Of a DNA stretch of 44,940 nucleotides, positions 1-9,236 are shown piece after piece. The translations under genes and the position numbers were made by a program. The notes beneath the pieces are model-generated. The model did no database searches. It saw only the letters and a list, made by a program, of their open reading frames with translations, and was not told where the DNA came from. Position 1 is the stretch's first letter. The number at the start of each line of letters is the position of its first letter. Source of the stretch: Planctomycetota bacterium (lineage in GTDB: Bacteria > Planctomycetota > Planctomycetia > Pirellulales > Pirellulaceae); assembly GCA_016872725.1 (NCBI GenBank), contig VGZC01000050.1, forward strand, positions 1 through 44,940, read 5' to 3'.

Positions 1-732
1 ACACAGGGACAGCCGCAACAGGGACAGCCGCAACAGGGACAGCCGCAACAGGGACAGCCGCAACAGGGACAGCCGCAACAGGGACAGCCGCAACAGGGAC
101 AGCCGCAACGGGGTCAACCGCCTTCTTTGACGGGCTTGCTCGGTGGATTCGCCAAATTGCTGACGTGGTTCTACTGGGTGGCTGTTATTGTGATCATTGC
201 CGTTGTGTTGTGGCGATTCCGCGACCAATGGAGCGCGTACTTCAGGCATCTACTGGCGCAGTTTCAGGCTTTCCTGTCATGGCTTCGCGGGGAAAAGGAA
301 GAACCTTCCGAGGTTGGTGGCGACGGTGTTCGCCCAGACACGGCGCCGAAGCAGGCGACGTTCGCCGATTTCTCCAATCCGTTCCAGCGCAAGGACGCGG
401 GCGGTAGGGATGCGGCCGAGCTGCTTCGATACACGTTCGCGGCGCTGGAGGCATGGGGACACGATCGGGGTTGGGGCCGAGCGACCGAACAAACACCGCT
501 CGAATTCGCTCAGGCGATCGGCCGCCGCGACCCGGCGTTGGCCGCATGCTCGCGTGAGGTTTGCGACGCCTATTGCCGTCTGGCGTACGGCGATCGCCGC
601 TTGCCGACGAGCATCGCCGAGCCGATGGCCGCGCTTTGGAGTTGCATGACCGCGCGACGGCATGCGGATCGTCCGAACGGCGAAGCCGATCGAGGCCTCG
701 CTCAATCCAGTTCGGGCGGCAGGGCGCCATAG
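1..732 (+). CDS. DUF4129-domain membrane protein, 5' end outside window
   Basis: The reading frame is open to the left edge, so the start is missing. The first about 41 codons are a Gln/Gly/Pro-rich tandem repeat (QGQPQ units). A single membrane segment follows near codons 48-66 of the visible part (motif YWVAVIVIIAVVLW), then a charged linker. The C-terminal stretch of about 80 residues (from AAELLRYTFAALEAW to the LAYGDRRLP region) matches the DUF4129 pattern, which in other bacteria sits at the C-terminus of membrane proteins linked to transglutaminase-like proteins and MoxR/DUF58 clusters. The role is unknown; a cell-envelope function is inferred. The 3' end overlaps the convergent ceramidase-like gene by 31 bp. 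An in-frame TTG at 127 exists, but the uninterrupted repeat frame upstream argues against it as the start. Confidence 0.7.
   Translation, partial: TQGQPQQGQPQQGQPQQGQPQQGQPQQGQPQQGQPQRGQPPSLTGLLGGFAKLLTWFYWVAVIVIIAVVLWRFRDQWSAYFRHLLAQFQAFLSWLRGEKEEPSEVGGDGVRPDTAPKQATFADFSNPFQRKDAGGRDAAELLRYTFAALEAWGHDRGWGRATEQTPLEFAQAIGRRDPALAACSREVCDAYCRLAYGDRRLPTSIAEPMAALWSCMTARRHADRPNGEADRGLAQSSSGGRAP
4..123 (+). repeat. 15-bp in-frame tandem repeat (QGQPQ)
   Basis: Seven perfect copies of cagggacagccgcaa occupy 4-108, and an eighth degenerate copy covers 109-123. The unit is a multiple of three and encodes Gln-Gly-Gln-Pro-Gln, so copy number can change without breaking the frame. The repeat probably continues beyond the left edge and may be why the contig ends here. 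Confidence 0.95.
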
Positions 733-2243
733 GGCCACACTTTTCGGACGGCCTCAGGGAGTTTCGGCGCACTGGGCACCGGGCCGGGCGTGAGCGTCGA
801 AGCCAGTTGGATCAAGCCGTCGGAGATTTGTCGTCCCGCCGTCGGTTCGAGGTTGCTGTAGCTCGTCAACCGCGTTTCGTATCCGCCTCCGCGCGGACCA
901 AACGCTTCTTCAGTGGGAACATAACCGACGCAGTCGTTCGCGAGGGAAACGGGAAACGTGAAGGGGAACTTGCTGCCCGCTCGGATTTCGAGCCCATGTT
1001 GCACGAAGTACTCGGCCGGGCAGGCGAGGAAGACGGCCGGCCCCACCTGAATCGCCTGCAACTCCACCTCGACGATCGGTTCCCGCCGAACGCGTTCAGC
1101 GAGGATCACGATCTCCTTGGCGAACGTCCATTCGGTGGCGTCGACGTTTTCAATGCCCTTCTTCACGAGTTCGACGCAACGCGTGACACGGTCGGCGCTC
1201 GGAGGCCGGCGTTTGATGGTGAGCATCGATCGAGCCGTCGCGACGGGCGTTGTCGGGGCCGCGTGTTGTTCCATCGCCAACAACGTCTTGACCGCTTCCG
1301 CGCCGACTCGGCCGCCGACATACCGCGACGAGACCTCTCCGAACTGGCGGATCTGATACGGACTTCGGTTGTCGACCTGCGTCACGTCGCCGGCCATGCC
1401 TGCCAGGAAGACGACTCCCGCCTGATCGCCGAATACGCCTCGCACCGACCGCTCGATGTAGTACACGTAATCGGCCGAGATGCCTCCCGGTCCGGTCGTG
1501 CAATGACACGCGAAATTGACGACGCAGCCGAGCAGCTTGCCGTCGGAATCCCAGGCGCCGAGCACGCCGACGAGCGGGTCGATGGGGCCGGCCGGCTCGA
1601 TGATGTCGGGATTGCCCTGCCCAGGGTGCGTCACCGAGAAGCCGCTTTGCATTCGGAATCGGCGATTGAACGCCGCTTGTTCCTCGTTGCCGAAGCCGAC
1701 CGCGCATCGGGCGGGAACTTTCTTGGCGTCGGCTTCGCAAATCGCCTCGCCGATCCACCGTTCGACGTCGGCGAGGTATTCGGCGTTCGCGACGACCGTC
1801 TTCTCGTAGACGAGTTCCTTGACGAACGGATCGGCGCCGTCGAATTCACCGGGGAGAAAGAAGCCGACCGGTCCGGCGGAATGGGAGTGGGAGGCGCCGA
1901 TGAGGATTGCTTCGCGGGCGATGCCGCACTGGGCGTGCACCGCGTCGCGAATTCGAGCGACGCTCTGTTTGCGGATGAAGAGCGCATCGATGCCTACGAC
2001 GGCGACGCGCGTCGCTCCATGGCCGAACACGGCGGCTCGCGCCTTGCACGGGTCGTGGAACGAACGATGGTAGGCCTTTCCGTACCCGCCCGGCGCCTCC
2101 ATGCCGACCTTCGGCGAAATGTCGCGTTCGGCGAACCCAGCGACGAACGGATCGTCCGCCGCGAACGACGGCGCGACCGTCGTAGCGAACCGGACGACGA
2201 CCACGAGGAAGCACAGGCGGAGGAAGCACAAACGAGCGGCCAT
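702..2243 (-). CDS. Secreted neutral/alkaline ceramidase-like hydrolase
   Basis: This 513-residue protein has an N-terminal signal peptide (about residues 1-28, ending APSFA). The body follows the N-terminal domain pattern of neutral/alkaline non-lysosomal ceramidases: AGFAERDISP near the start, GIDALF, GASHSHSAGP with metal-binding histidines, and NFACHCTTGPGG. Family members hydrolyse N-acyl sphingosine or related amides outside the cytoplasm with zinc. Many planctomycete homologues are annotated only as ceramidase-domain proteins, so the substrate is unknown. The start is supported by an AGAGGA box 8 nt upstream. The gene ends 31 bp inside the convergent DUF4129 gene. It lies 83 bp downstream of the HtrA gene on the same strand and could be co-transcribed with it. 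Confidence 0.8.
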   Translation of the reverse strand: MAARLCFLRLCFLVVVVRFATTVAPSFAADDPFVAGFAERDISPKVGMEAPGGYGKAYHRSFHDPCKARAAVFGHGATRVAVVGIDALFIRKQSVARIRDAVHAQCGIAREAILIGASHSHSAGPVGFFLPGEFDGADPFVKELVYEKTVVANAEYLADVERWIGEAICEADAKKVPARCAVGFGNEEQAAFNRRFRMQSGFSVTHPGQGNPDIIEPAGPIDPLVGVLGAWDSDGKLLGCVVNFACHCTTGPGGISADYVYYIERSVRGVFGDQAGVVFLAGMAGDVTQVDNRSPYQIRQFGEVSSRYVGGRVGAEAVKTLLAMEQHAAPTTPVATARSMLTIKRRPPSADRVTRCVELVKKGIENVDATEWTFAKEIVILAERVRREPIVEVELQAIQVGPAVFLACPAEYFVQHGLEIRAGSKFPFTFPVSLANDCVGYVPTEEAFGPRGGGYETRLTSYSNLEPTAGRQISDGLIQLASTLTPGPVPSAPKLPEAVRKVWPYGALPPELD

Positions 2244-2326
2244 CGGTAGGGTCCTCTACGGCAAGGGGAGAATCCATCGATCGGCCCGGGCGTGCCGGGA
2301 CGCGGGGTACCGCATGGTAGGCGAGG

Positions 2327-3481
2327 TCATTCGAATGGTTCGAGCGTGACTTCCAGGCTAACGCGCTCCTTGTTGCGGAGAACGACGATCGGTTGCCTTG
2401 ATTCGATCGGGCTCTGTTCGACGACGTCCTGAAGATCGCGCGGCATCCGGACGGGGACCCCCGCGAACTCGACGATGATGTCATCGGCGAGCATTCCGCT
2501 CTTCGCCGCCGCGCCGTCGGGAACGACCTGGCGCACCCAGACGCCTCCGCGCGCATCGGCTCCGAATCGGGCCGCGTCCTGCGCATTCAATTCATCGATG
2601 CGGATTCCCAGGTAGGCTCGGCGAACCTTTCCATGATCGGCCAGTTCCCGCCAGACCCACGCCGCGCGGCTCGCCGGGATCGCGAATCCCACTCCTTGAT
2701 ACCCGCCGCTGCTGGTCGCGATCGCCGTGTTGATTCCGACGATTTCGCCATCGAGGTTGGCGAGCGCGCCTCCGGAATTGCCCGGATTGATGGCGGCATC
2801 GGTCTGAAGCAGGCGGCCCCGTTGGATCTGTTCGATGCCGCGTCCCTTCGCGCTGATGATCCCCGCGCTGACCGTCGTTTCCAGCTCAAACGGACTTCCG
2901 ACCGCGATCACCCAATCCCCGATGCTCAGTTCATCCGAGCTCCCGAACCGAGCGGCGGGAAGCGGATTATTCGTCTGGACGCGCAGGATGGCCAAGTCGC
3001 TCATCGGGTCCGACACGGGGGACTGGCCCTGGAATTCGCGTCCATCGGCGAGTCGCACGGTGATCGACTCGGCGTCCTCGATCACATGATGATTGGTAAG
3101 GATGACACCGCCTGGATCGACGATCACCCCCGAACCGACCTGTTGAAAGAGGCCCGGCATATCGGGCGCGTGATCCTGTTGGAATTGCTCGGGATCGAAC
3201 CCCTCGGGTAAGAGGCCCCGGAAACGGGGGTCCTTGAGCATTTCCCGCAGGGCGCCCGAGTCCATGTCGGTCTTGGATTTGACCAGCACGGTGACAACGG
3301 AGGGACGCACGCGATCGGCCGCATGGCGGAACGCGCGCGACAGGGCCTTGGCGTGCCGGATCGACTCGGCCGCGCTCTCGGGCCCCGCGGACTCCTGACC
3401 ATTCGTCGGCGGAGCGGTTCGGCCGGAGAGTATCGAGGCCCCGAGCACGGCCAGCACAATCAATGGGCGGTTGGACGACAT
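2327..3481 (-). CDS. HtrA/DegP-type trypsin-like serine protease with one PDZ domain
   Basis: The protein has 384 residues from the ATG at 3481, which has a GAGGAAG box 7 nt upstream; the frame extends to 3595 but without such support. The signal sequence is MSSNRPLIVLAVLGASIL. The protease domain shows the catalytic triad in context: His132 (NHHV), Asp162 (SDLAIL) and Ser236 (GNSGGAL). The 30 and 74 residue spacings resemble DegP. A single C-terminal PDZ domain (about residues 280-380) contains SGMLADDIIVEF. These proteases degrade or refold misfolded envelope proteins. Only one PDZ is present, as in DegS and many planctomycete HtrA proteins. It is transcribed divergently from the RNase III gene. 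Confidence 0.93.
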   Translation of the reverse strand: MSSNRPLIVLAVLGASILSGRTAPPTNGQESAGPESAAESIRHAKALSRAFRHAADRVRPSVVTVLVKSKTDMDSGALREMLKDPRFRGLLPEGFDPEQFQQDHAPDMPGLFQQVGSGVIVDPGGVILTNHHVIEDAESITVRLADGREFQGQSPVSDPMSDLAILRVQTNNPLPAARFGSSDELSIGDWVIAVGSPFELETTVSAGIISAKGRGIEQIQRGRLLQTDAAINPGNSGGALANLDGEIVGINTAIATSSGGYQGVGFAIPASRAAWVWRELADHGKVRRAYLGIRIDELNAQDAARFGADARGGVWVRQVVPDGAAAKSGMLADDIIVEFAGVPVRMPRDLQDVVEQSPIESRQPIVVLRNKERVSLEVTLEPFE

Positions 3482-3585
3482 GGATCCACTTCCTCGCGAG
3501 AAAACTCCGTGACGGACCAGCCCGCAGTCTAGCAGGACGGGTATTCGGGCCGGAATACGGGCAACGCGATTGGCCGTAACGTCAT

Positions 3586-3614
3586 TTGACTTCACGGGTT
3601 ATCGGTGATAGTCT
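3586..3614 (+). promoter_or_regulatory. Candidate sigma70-type promoter for RNase III gene
   Basis: TTGACT at 3586-3591 and TAGTCT at 3609-3614 are 17 nt apart in the divergent 193-bp gap between the HtrA and RNase III genes. The -35 is close to consensus and the -10 is weaker. The predicted start site lies about 55 nt before the RNase III ATG. Confidence 0.35.
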
Positions 3615-3674
3615 TGCCTCGGGCCGGCTTTGGATCGCGGAACAAGGCCGTCAAACGGTGGGCACGGGCGGAAC

Positions 3675-4403
3675 ATGAGTCAAACGGTCGTCAATGCGTG
3701 TTCGGACGAGCTCGACGCGAAGCTGCGCGCGTGCGAGGACCGGATCGATTATGCGTTCGCCGACCGCAGGCTCCTGGTCGCCGCGCTCACGCACGCATCC
3801 GGAGCGGAACACCGGCTCGCATCGAACGAGCGGCTCGAGTTCCTGGGCGACGCCATCCTGGGCGTCGTCGCGTGCGAAATGCTCTTCCATCGGTTTCCCC
3901 AGTACCTCGAAGGCGATCTGACGCGGATCAAGTCGATGGTGGTCAGCCGCCAGTCGTGCACGCGCATCAGCGAACGGTTGGGACTCCACGATTTCCTGAT
4001 CCTCGGCAAAGGAGTCGGCAGCGCGGGGCGGATCCCCGATTCGCTGTTGTCCGACGTGTTCGAATCGATGATCGCCGCCGTCTACCTCGATGGAGGGCTT
4101 GACGCCGCGCGGTCGTTCGCGGCGCGCGAGCTGGTCCCGGAAATCGACGCGGCCGTTTCGGGCCAGGCGGGTGACAACTATAAGTCACTCCTGCAACAGG
4201 TCGCCCAGCGGGAATTCGGCGAGGCGCCCGTCTACGAGTTGGTCGGTGAAAAGGGGCCCGATCACCGCAAGACGTTCCGCGTCGCCGCCCTCGTCGGCAA
4301 CCGCCGATACCCGTCGGCCTGGGGACGCAACAAGAAGGAAGCCGAACAGCGGGCCGCGTACAACGCGTTGAGCGAGTTGATCGATTGGGAATCGGCTCCT
4401 TGA
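3675..4403 (+). CDS. rnc: Ribonuclease III
   Basis: This 242-residue protein cleaves double-stranded RNA in rRNA and mRNA processing. The N-terminal RIIID domain carries the signature NERLEFLGDAIL with the Mg2+-binding acidic residues, and a second acidic set in SDVFESMIAAVYLDGG. A C-terminal double-stranded RNA-binding domain starts at DNYKSLLQQ and ends with the basic KKEAEQRAAYNALSEL helix. The frame extends upstream to 3630, but homologous sequence starts around MSQTVV, so I take the ATG at 3675. The mgtE gene follows 49 bp downstream on the same strand. Confidence 0.97.
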   Translation: MSQTVVNACSDELDAKLRACEDRIDYAFADRRLLVAALTHASGAEHRLASNERLEFLGDAILGVVACEMLFHRFPQYLEGDLTRIKSMVVSRQSCTRISERLGLHDFLILGKGVGSAGRIPDSLLSDVFESMIAAVYLDGGLDAARSFAARELVPEIDAAVSGQAGDNYKSLLQQVAQREFGEAPVYELVGEKGPDHRKTFRVAALVGNRRYPSAWGRNKKEAEQRAAYNALSELIDWESAP

Positions 4404-4452
4404 GCGGTCGGTCTTCCGAACCGTTTCCAGCGGCATCCGGGGCGCTCCGTCG

Positions 4453-5817
4453 ATGGTGAATACGCTCTATCTTCCCGAACTGCGCGAAATGCTCGCCGAG
4501 GAGAACGCGGCCGAGCTGCGCGAGTTCTCGATCGCCCTGCATCCGGCGCGGACGGCCGAGTTCATGGAAGGCCTGAACGCCGCCGAAACCTGGGCCGTGC
4601 TGCAATACGCCGAACCGGCCGTGCGGCAGTCGATCTTCCCTTACATCGGACGCGACAAGCAGATCGACATCCTCGAGTCGCACGATCGGGCCGAAATCGC
4701 CGATCTGGTCGCCGGGCTCCCGCCCGATGACCGAGTCGATCTCCTGCAGGACGTGCGCGAAGAGATCGTGCGGGAATTGCTGCCGCTCCTCCCGACCGAG
4801 GAACGCCGGGACATCCTCCGCTTGCAGGCGTATCCCGAAGGAACGGCCGGCGCCATGATGACCACGAGCGTCGTGCGGCTCGGCGAGGACCTCTCGGTCC
4901 GCGACGCGATGACGGCGCTCAGTCGACAAGCCGAGGAAGTCGAGACGATCTACTATTTGTATATCGTCGACGCGACCGACCACCTGCGCGGCGTGGTCTC
5001 GGCCCGAAAACTCGTCGCCGCCATCGGTAAACCCGACTTGCGGCTTCGGGAACTGATGGAAACCGACGTCACGAGCGTGACGACGCTCGATGATCAGGAA
5101 GAAGTCGCCCGCAAGGTCGCCCATTATGACTTGCATGCGATTCCGGTCGTCGATTCCGAACGGCGTTTCGTCGGCATCATCACGCACGACGACGTCATCG
5201 ACGTGCTGCGCGAGGAGGCGACCGAAGACGCGCAGCGCATCGCCGCCGTCGCGCCGCTCGAGGAAAGCTACCTCCGCACGTCGCTGATCACCCTCAGCCG
5301 CAAGCGGGGCGTCTGGCTGAGCGTGCTCTTCTTCGGCGCGCTGTTCACCGCGATGGCCCTCGATCGCTACGACGCCGCGCTCGCCCAAACGAGCTGGCTC
5401 GTCCTATTCATCCCGCTGGTCATTTCGAGCGGAGGGAACTCGGGGAGCCAATCGGCGACGTTGATCATCACGGCGATGGCGACCGGCGACGTGACGCTCG
5501 GCGACTGGTACCGCGTCGTCCGACGGGAATTGGTCATGGGCCTGCTCCTCGGCGGTTTCCTCGCGCTTTTCGGTTTCGCCGCGTCGTTCCTCTTCGGTCC
5601 CCGGCACGAACCGGCGCACCTGTTGATATTGCCGATCACCCTCGTTCTCGTCGTGCTGACCGGAACGCTCTGCGGCGCGAGCCTTCCGCTCGTCTTCCGG
5701 CGGCTCGGCCTGGATCCGGCCATCATGAGCAACCCGTTCGTGGCGGGGATCGTCGACATCCTCGGAATCATCATCTACATGAATGTCGCGCTGAACGTCT
5801 TCGCTTGGACGTCCTGA
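4453..5817 (+). CDS. mgtE: Magnesium transporter MgtE
   Basis: The 454 residues show the full MgtE order: an N-domain of helical repeats (about 1-130, with PPDDRVDLLQDV and PEGTAGAMMT), a pair of CBS domains (about 135-255, with YLYIVD and IPVVDSERRFVGIIT), a connecting helix, and five membrane segments (about 285-454, with VISSGGNSGSQSATLI near the pore). In the family, Mg2+ bound between the N and CBS domains closes the channel. No strong ribosome site precedes the ATG. The gene is close behind rnc and may share its transcript. Confidence 0.95.
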   Translation: MVNTLYLPELREMLAEENAAELREFSIALHPARTAEFMEGLNAAETWAVLQYAEPAVRQSIFPYIGRDKQIDILESHDRAEIADLVAGLPPDDRVDLLQDVREEIVRELLPLLPTEERRDILRLQAYPEGTAGAMMTTSVVRLGEDLSVRDAMTALSRQAEEVETIYYLYIVDATDHLRGVVSARKLVAAIGKPDLRLRELMETDVTSVTTLDDQEEVARKVAHYDLHAIPVVDSERRFVGIITHDDVIDVLREEATEDAQRIAAVAPLEESYLRTSLITLSRKRGVWLSVLFFGALFTAMALDRYDAALAQTSWLVLFIPLVISSGGNSGSQSATLIITAMATGDVTLGDWYRVVRRELVMGLLLGGFLALFGFAASFLFGPRHEPAHLLILPITLVLVVLTGTLCGASLPLVFRRLGLDPAIMSNPFVAGIVDILGIIIYMNVALNVFAWTS

Positions 5818-5848
5818 CGACTGCGCGCCGACGGGTCGCCCACGTCGA

Positions 5849-5866
5849 GCGATCGTTCCCGATCGC
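5849..5866. terminator. Hairpin between convergent genes
   Basis: GCGATCG-TTCC-CGATCGC forms a perfect 7-bp stem in the 73-bp gap between the convergent mgtE and sulfatase genes. There is no T-tract, so rho-independent termination is uncertain. The stem is similar to the GCGATCG/CGATCGC palindrome in the repeats near 9.2 and 10.1 kb. Confidence 0.3.
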
Positions 5867-5890
5867 GCACGGCCTCCGCGCGCCGCCCGT

Positions 5891-7504
5891 TCATTTCCCG
5901 GCCGGTTTCAACGGCTTGCCGATCGAGACCTTCCGATCGTTCGGCTGCGAGGCGCCCGGCGTGCTGCGGCCCTCCGCGACGTACCGCTCCAAGACCCGCG
6001 TCATCCGGTCGACGACGTCCGCGTGACGGTCCGCTCGGTTGGCCGTTTCGGACAGGTCGCTCGCCAGGTTGAACAACTGGATCGGCGGAAGATCACGGGC
6101 CGCCTCCGTTCCCGGTCGAGGCGGGCTCCATCCGCCCGAATCCGGGCAGAAACAGAGTTTCCATTCGTCCTGTCGGATCGCGAACGAGCCGTTGATCGAA
6201 TGGTGCACGATCGCCTCGCGCGCCGCGCGTTCGCCGCGGCCGAGCAGAATCGGCAGGAAACTCACGCTGTCCTCGCCGGCATGCTCGGGGAGCGGCGTGC
6301 CGATGAGCTCGGCGCACGTCGCGAGGAAATCGAAAAGACCGATCGTTTGAGCGGACCGCGAGTCCGCGGAAATCCGACCGGGCCATCGCGCGAAGAACGG
6401 AACACGGTGCCCACCCTCGAAGATATCCGCCTTCCATCCCCGAAACGGACCGCTCGGATGATGGTCGAACGCGGCGAGCCTGTCGAAATCGGCTTGCGGC
6501 GAGCATCCGTTGTCGCTCGTGAAAACGACCAATGTGTCTCTTGCCGCGCCCGTCCGATCGAGGGCGGCGAGCACCCGGCCGACCGCCGTGTCCGTCTGCA
6601 TCACGAAATCGGCGTAGGCCGTCATCCCGCTTCGGCCCGCGAACTCCGCCGCCGGAACGATCGGCGTGTGCGGCGAGCTCAGCGGAAGGTAGAGGAAAAA
6701 CGGATTCGCCCGACCCTCGCGCTCCAAACCGTCCTCTTGGGAATCCACGGCGCGCTCCTCGATGTATCGCTCGGCGCGTTCGACCAGACGAGGCAGCACG
6801 TCGATCGCCTCGAAGTCCGCCGCCGCCGGCCCCTTGCGAATCCACTCCTTCTCCACCGTGGGAACCCGTGCGGCACGATCGTCCTCGATGAAGACGAACG
6901 GAGGCATGTCGAGCGACGCGCTGATGCCGAAGAACGTATCGAATCCGCGCGTGATCGGGCCGTCCTCGATCGGCTTCGCGTAGTCCACGTCCCATGCGTG
7001 CCGCTCGTCGACCGCGAATCCGCCTTGCTTCAGCGGCCAGCCCATTCCCAAGTGCCACTTGCCGATACACGCCGTATGGTAGCCTCGCGACTGGAGCAGC
7101 TTGCCGACGGTCAACCTCGCGCGGGCGATCAGCGGAGGATCGTATCCGAACAGGACGCTCTGTCCGAGACGCGTGCGCCACGCGTATCGTCCGGTCAGAA
7201 TCCCGTATCGTGTCGGCGTACAGACCGCCGAACCCGAATGCGCGTCGGTGAACGTCATGCCCTCGGCGGCGAGCCGATCGAGGTGCGGTGTCGGGATCTT
7301 GCCACGCGCGTTCAGGCAACGCACGTCGCCGTATCCGAGATCGTCGGCGAGGATAAGCACGATGTTGGGAAGTTCGCGATCCGCGGCCATGGCCGGTTCC
7401 GCGAGCCCGGCGATCGACGCGGCGATGACGCCGATCGTCGCGCGCGCCGCGATGCGCGCCGAGAACCGTGTTCGGTCGATCGACGCCCGGCGTGTCAACG
7501 CCAT
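5891..7504 (-). CDS. Secreted arylsulfatase-type sulfatase (downstream of pair)
   Basis: The protein has 537 residues from the ATG at 7504, preceded by an AGGAGG box. The signal peptide ends near LAEPAMA. The body begins PNIVLILADDLGYGD, with metal-binding aspartates. The sulfatase signature Cys95-Thr-Pro-Thr-Arg would have its Cys converted to formylglycine by a maturation enzyme not encoded here. Further family motifs are GKWHLG, LPLSSPHTPI and FTSDNGCSPQ. It probably removes sulfate esters from polysaccharides in the periplasm. The start lies 2 bp after the stop of the upstream sulfatase, so the two are one operon. The 62-residue frame extension upstream of 7504 lies inside the neighbouring gene and is not used. 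Confidence 0.93.
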   Translation of the reverse strand: MALTRRASIDRTRFSARIAARATIGVIAASIAGLAEPAMAADRELPNIVLILADDLGYGDVRCLNARGKIPTPHLDRLAAEGMTFTDAHSGSAVCTPTRYGILTGRYAWRTRLGQSVLFGYDPPLIARARLTVGKLLQSRGYHTACIGKWHLGMGWPLKQGGFAVDERHAWDVDYAKPIEDGPITRGFDTFFGISASLDMPPFVFIEDDRAARVPTVEKEWIRKGPAAADFEAIDVLPRLVERAERYIEERAVDSQEDGLEREGRANPFFLYLPLSSPHTPIVPAAEFAGRSGMTAYADFVMQTDTAVGRVLAALDRTGAARDTLVVFTSDNGCSPQADFDRLAAFDHHPSGPFRGWKADIFEGGHRVPFFARWPGRISADSRSAQTIGLFDFLATCAELIGTPLPEHAGEDSVSFLPILLGRGERAAREAIVHHSINGSFAIRQDEWKLCFCPDSGGWSPPRPGTEAARDLPPIQLFNLASDLSETANRADRHADVVDRMTRVLERYVAEGRSTPGASQPNDRKVSIGKPLKPAGK

Positions 7505-7506
7505 GA

Positions 7507-9045
7507 TCACTCCTCCTTCTCTGAGAGCACGATCGGCTTTCCCTCCCAAATCGCTTCCTTGGTCCGAGGGTCGTACGTCAGGACCCGATGCGCGCTCCCC
7601 GGCGCGGGAGGCACATCCCGCTTGGGAATCCACCGTCGATGTTCGGCGACGACGTCGCGCAGGCCCGGTTCGCCGACCCGATTGCGCCATTCATTCGGAT
7701 CGGATTCGAGATCGTACAACTCCTCCGAGCCGTCGGCGTATTGGATATAGCGCCAATGTTCCGACCGGATCGCGTGGTTGCCCTGGTTGTGCGACGTGAT
7801 GGCGGGCCATGCGCGAACGGCCCGCGCGTCGCCCAGTTGGGGCACGAGACTGTGGCCTTCCATGTTCGGCGGCGCGGGCAGCCCGCACAGTTCGGCGAGC
7901 GTCGGATACAGGTCGAGCAATTCGGCGGGACGTGCGCACCGGGCCCCCTGGGTGACGCCGGGTCCCGCGAAAACCAACGGGACGCGCGTCGATCGTTCCC
8001 ATAGGGTGTTCTTTCCCGAGATCCCCTTTTCTCCGAGATGCCATCCGTGGTCGCTCCACAGCACGACGATCGTACGGTCCGCCTGCCCCGATGCGTCGAG
8101 CGCGTCGAGGACGCGCCCGACCTGGCTGTCCACAAAACTCGTCGTCGCGAGGTATGCTCGCACGAGCGGCCTCCATTGCCCGTTCGACCGCAGCCACGAT
8201 AGGCGCGGTTCGGGCAACCTCCAGTGCAGGTACCACGCGAAATCCGGTATGTCGACCCGGTCGTTTTCGAGCAGCGGCGGCATGACGAGTTCCGCGTCGG
8301 GATGGAGGTCGAACCACGCCTGGCTCGCGTAACACGGGACATGAGGCAGCGCGAACCCGACGGCAAGGAAATACGGCTCGGGCAGCCCTTGGCCGATCCG
8401 ATCGACGGCCCAATCGGCCGTCTTGGCATCGGGATGGTCCTCGTCGCGTTCGGGAAACACGCCCCAGTCCATGAGCGGATGATCGTCGGGCGTATGCACG
8501 AATTTCCGTTCAGGCCGGCTCTTGCCCGGTTCCGGACGCCCCATCTCGTGGAACTCGCCGCCCCGCGCGTGCGCGGGCGGATACCCGCCGTGATAGATTT
8601 TTCCGACCAGAGTCGTCCGGTATCCGTGCCGCATCAGGTATTGCGGTAGGGTGACAACCTGTTGGAACTCGGGAACCGTTCGAATCCACGGAGCGAGTCC
8701 GTAGACGCCGGTCGTCGTCGGACGAAGGCCCGTCATGAGGCTCGTTCGCGACGGATTGCACAAGGGCGATTGGCAATGGGCGTTGGTGAAGACGGTGCCT
8801 CGCGCGGCGAGCCGATCGATATGAGGCGTCTTGGCCTGCGAATGGCCGCCCAAACAGCCGACCCAATCGTTGAGATCATCAATGGCGATGAACAGGATAT
8901 TGGGCCGCGCGTCGTTCATCGGGTCCGATTCCTCGGACCGCGCCAACGGTCGCCGTTCCGTGGCGGTGCCCTCCGCGATCGGGCCCCACACTCCCGCCAT
9001 CGGAAAAACCACGGCAGCGAAAACCCAGGCTAGTCGGAGCCGCAT
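7507..9045 (-). CDS. Secreted sulfatase, iduronate-2-sulfatase-like
   Basis: The protein has 512 residues from the ATG at 9045, with GGAGA 8 nt upstream. An alternative ATG at 9060 lacks a ribosome site, and the longer frame runs into intergenic repeats. The signal peptide MRLRLAWVFAAVVFPMAG is followed by RPNILFIAIDDLNDWVG and the signature Cys96-Asn-Pro-Ser-Arg. The DDLNDW and HCQSPLCNPSR patterns and the C-terminal YDLESDPNEWRN segment are typical of the iduronate-2-sulfatase-like group that is abundant in planctomycetes. The natural substrate is probably a sulfated glycan. It is the first gene of the sulfatase pair. Confidence 0.92.
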   Translation of the reverse strand: MRLRLAWVFAAVVFPMAGVWGPIAEGTATERRPLARSEESDPMNDARPNILFIAIDDLNDWVGCLGGHSQAKTPHIDRLAARGTVFTNAHCQSPLCNPSRTSLMTGLRPTTTGVYGLAPWIRTVPEFQQVVTLPQYLMRHGYRTTLVGKIYHGGYPPAHARGGEFHEMGRPEPGKSRPERKFVHTPDDHPLMDWGVFPERDEDHPDAKTADWAVDRIGQGLPEPYFLAVGFALPHVPCYASQAWFDLHPDAELVMPPLLENDRVDIPDFAWYLHWRLPEPRLSWLRSNGQWRPLVRAYLATTSFVDSQVGRVLDALDASGQADRTIVVLWSDHGWHLGEKGISGKNTLWERSTRVPLVFAGPGVTQGARCARPAELLDLYPTLAELCGLPAPPNMEGHSLVPQLGDARAVRAWPAITSHNQGNHAIRSEHWRYIQYADGSEELYDLESDPNEWRNRVGEPGLRDVVAEHRRWIPKRDVPPAPGSAHRVLTYDPRTKEAIWEGKPIVLSEKEE

Positions 9046-9086
9046 GGCTGGATTCTCCATGAGGGAAAGCACGCCCACCACGCGTA

Positions 9087-9236
9087 GAACGACCGTCCCG
9101 GTCGTTCGCGCCGTCACAAGGTCGTCTACGTAGGACGACCGTCCCGGTCGTCCGGCGCCATCGCAAGGTCTCCTTTCCGGCACGGCGGGCGATCGAGGAC
9201 GATCGCCCTACGTAGGACGACCGTCCCGGTCGCTCG
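9087..9236. repeat. Palindromic intergenic repeat array I
   Basis: Three near-identical palindromes are present: GAACGACCG-TCC-CGGTCGTTC (9087-9107), GGACGACCG-TCC-CGGTCGTCC (9133-9153) and a third imperfect copy near 9214-9236. A perfect GGGCGATCG-AGGA-CGATCGCCC palindrome (9187-9208) sits between them. The linkers (gccgtcacaaggt, ccctacgta) recur in array II near 10.1 kb. The arrangement resembles REP/BIME-type repeats. The 380-bp gap 9046-9426 holds this array and otherwise nothing recognisable. Confidence 0.85.

Noticed and set aside
561-2249. Long plus-strand open frame of 562 codons
   Set aside because: It is antisense to the ceramidase-like gene, Arg/Asp-rich and without family features; a typical shadow in GC-rich DNA.
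6023-7750. Long plus-strand open frame of 575 codons
   Set aside because: It is antisense to the sulfatase genes, which have clear catalytic signatures.
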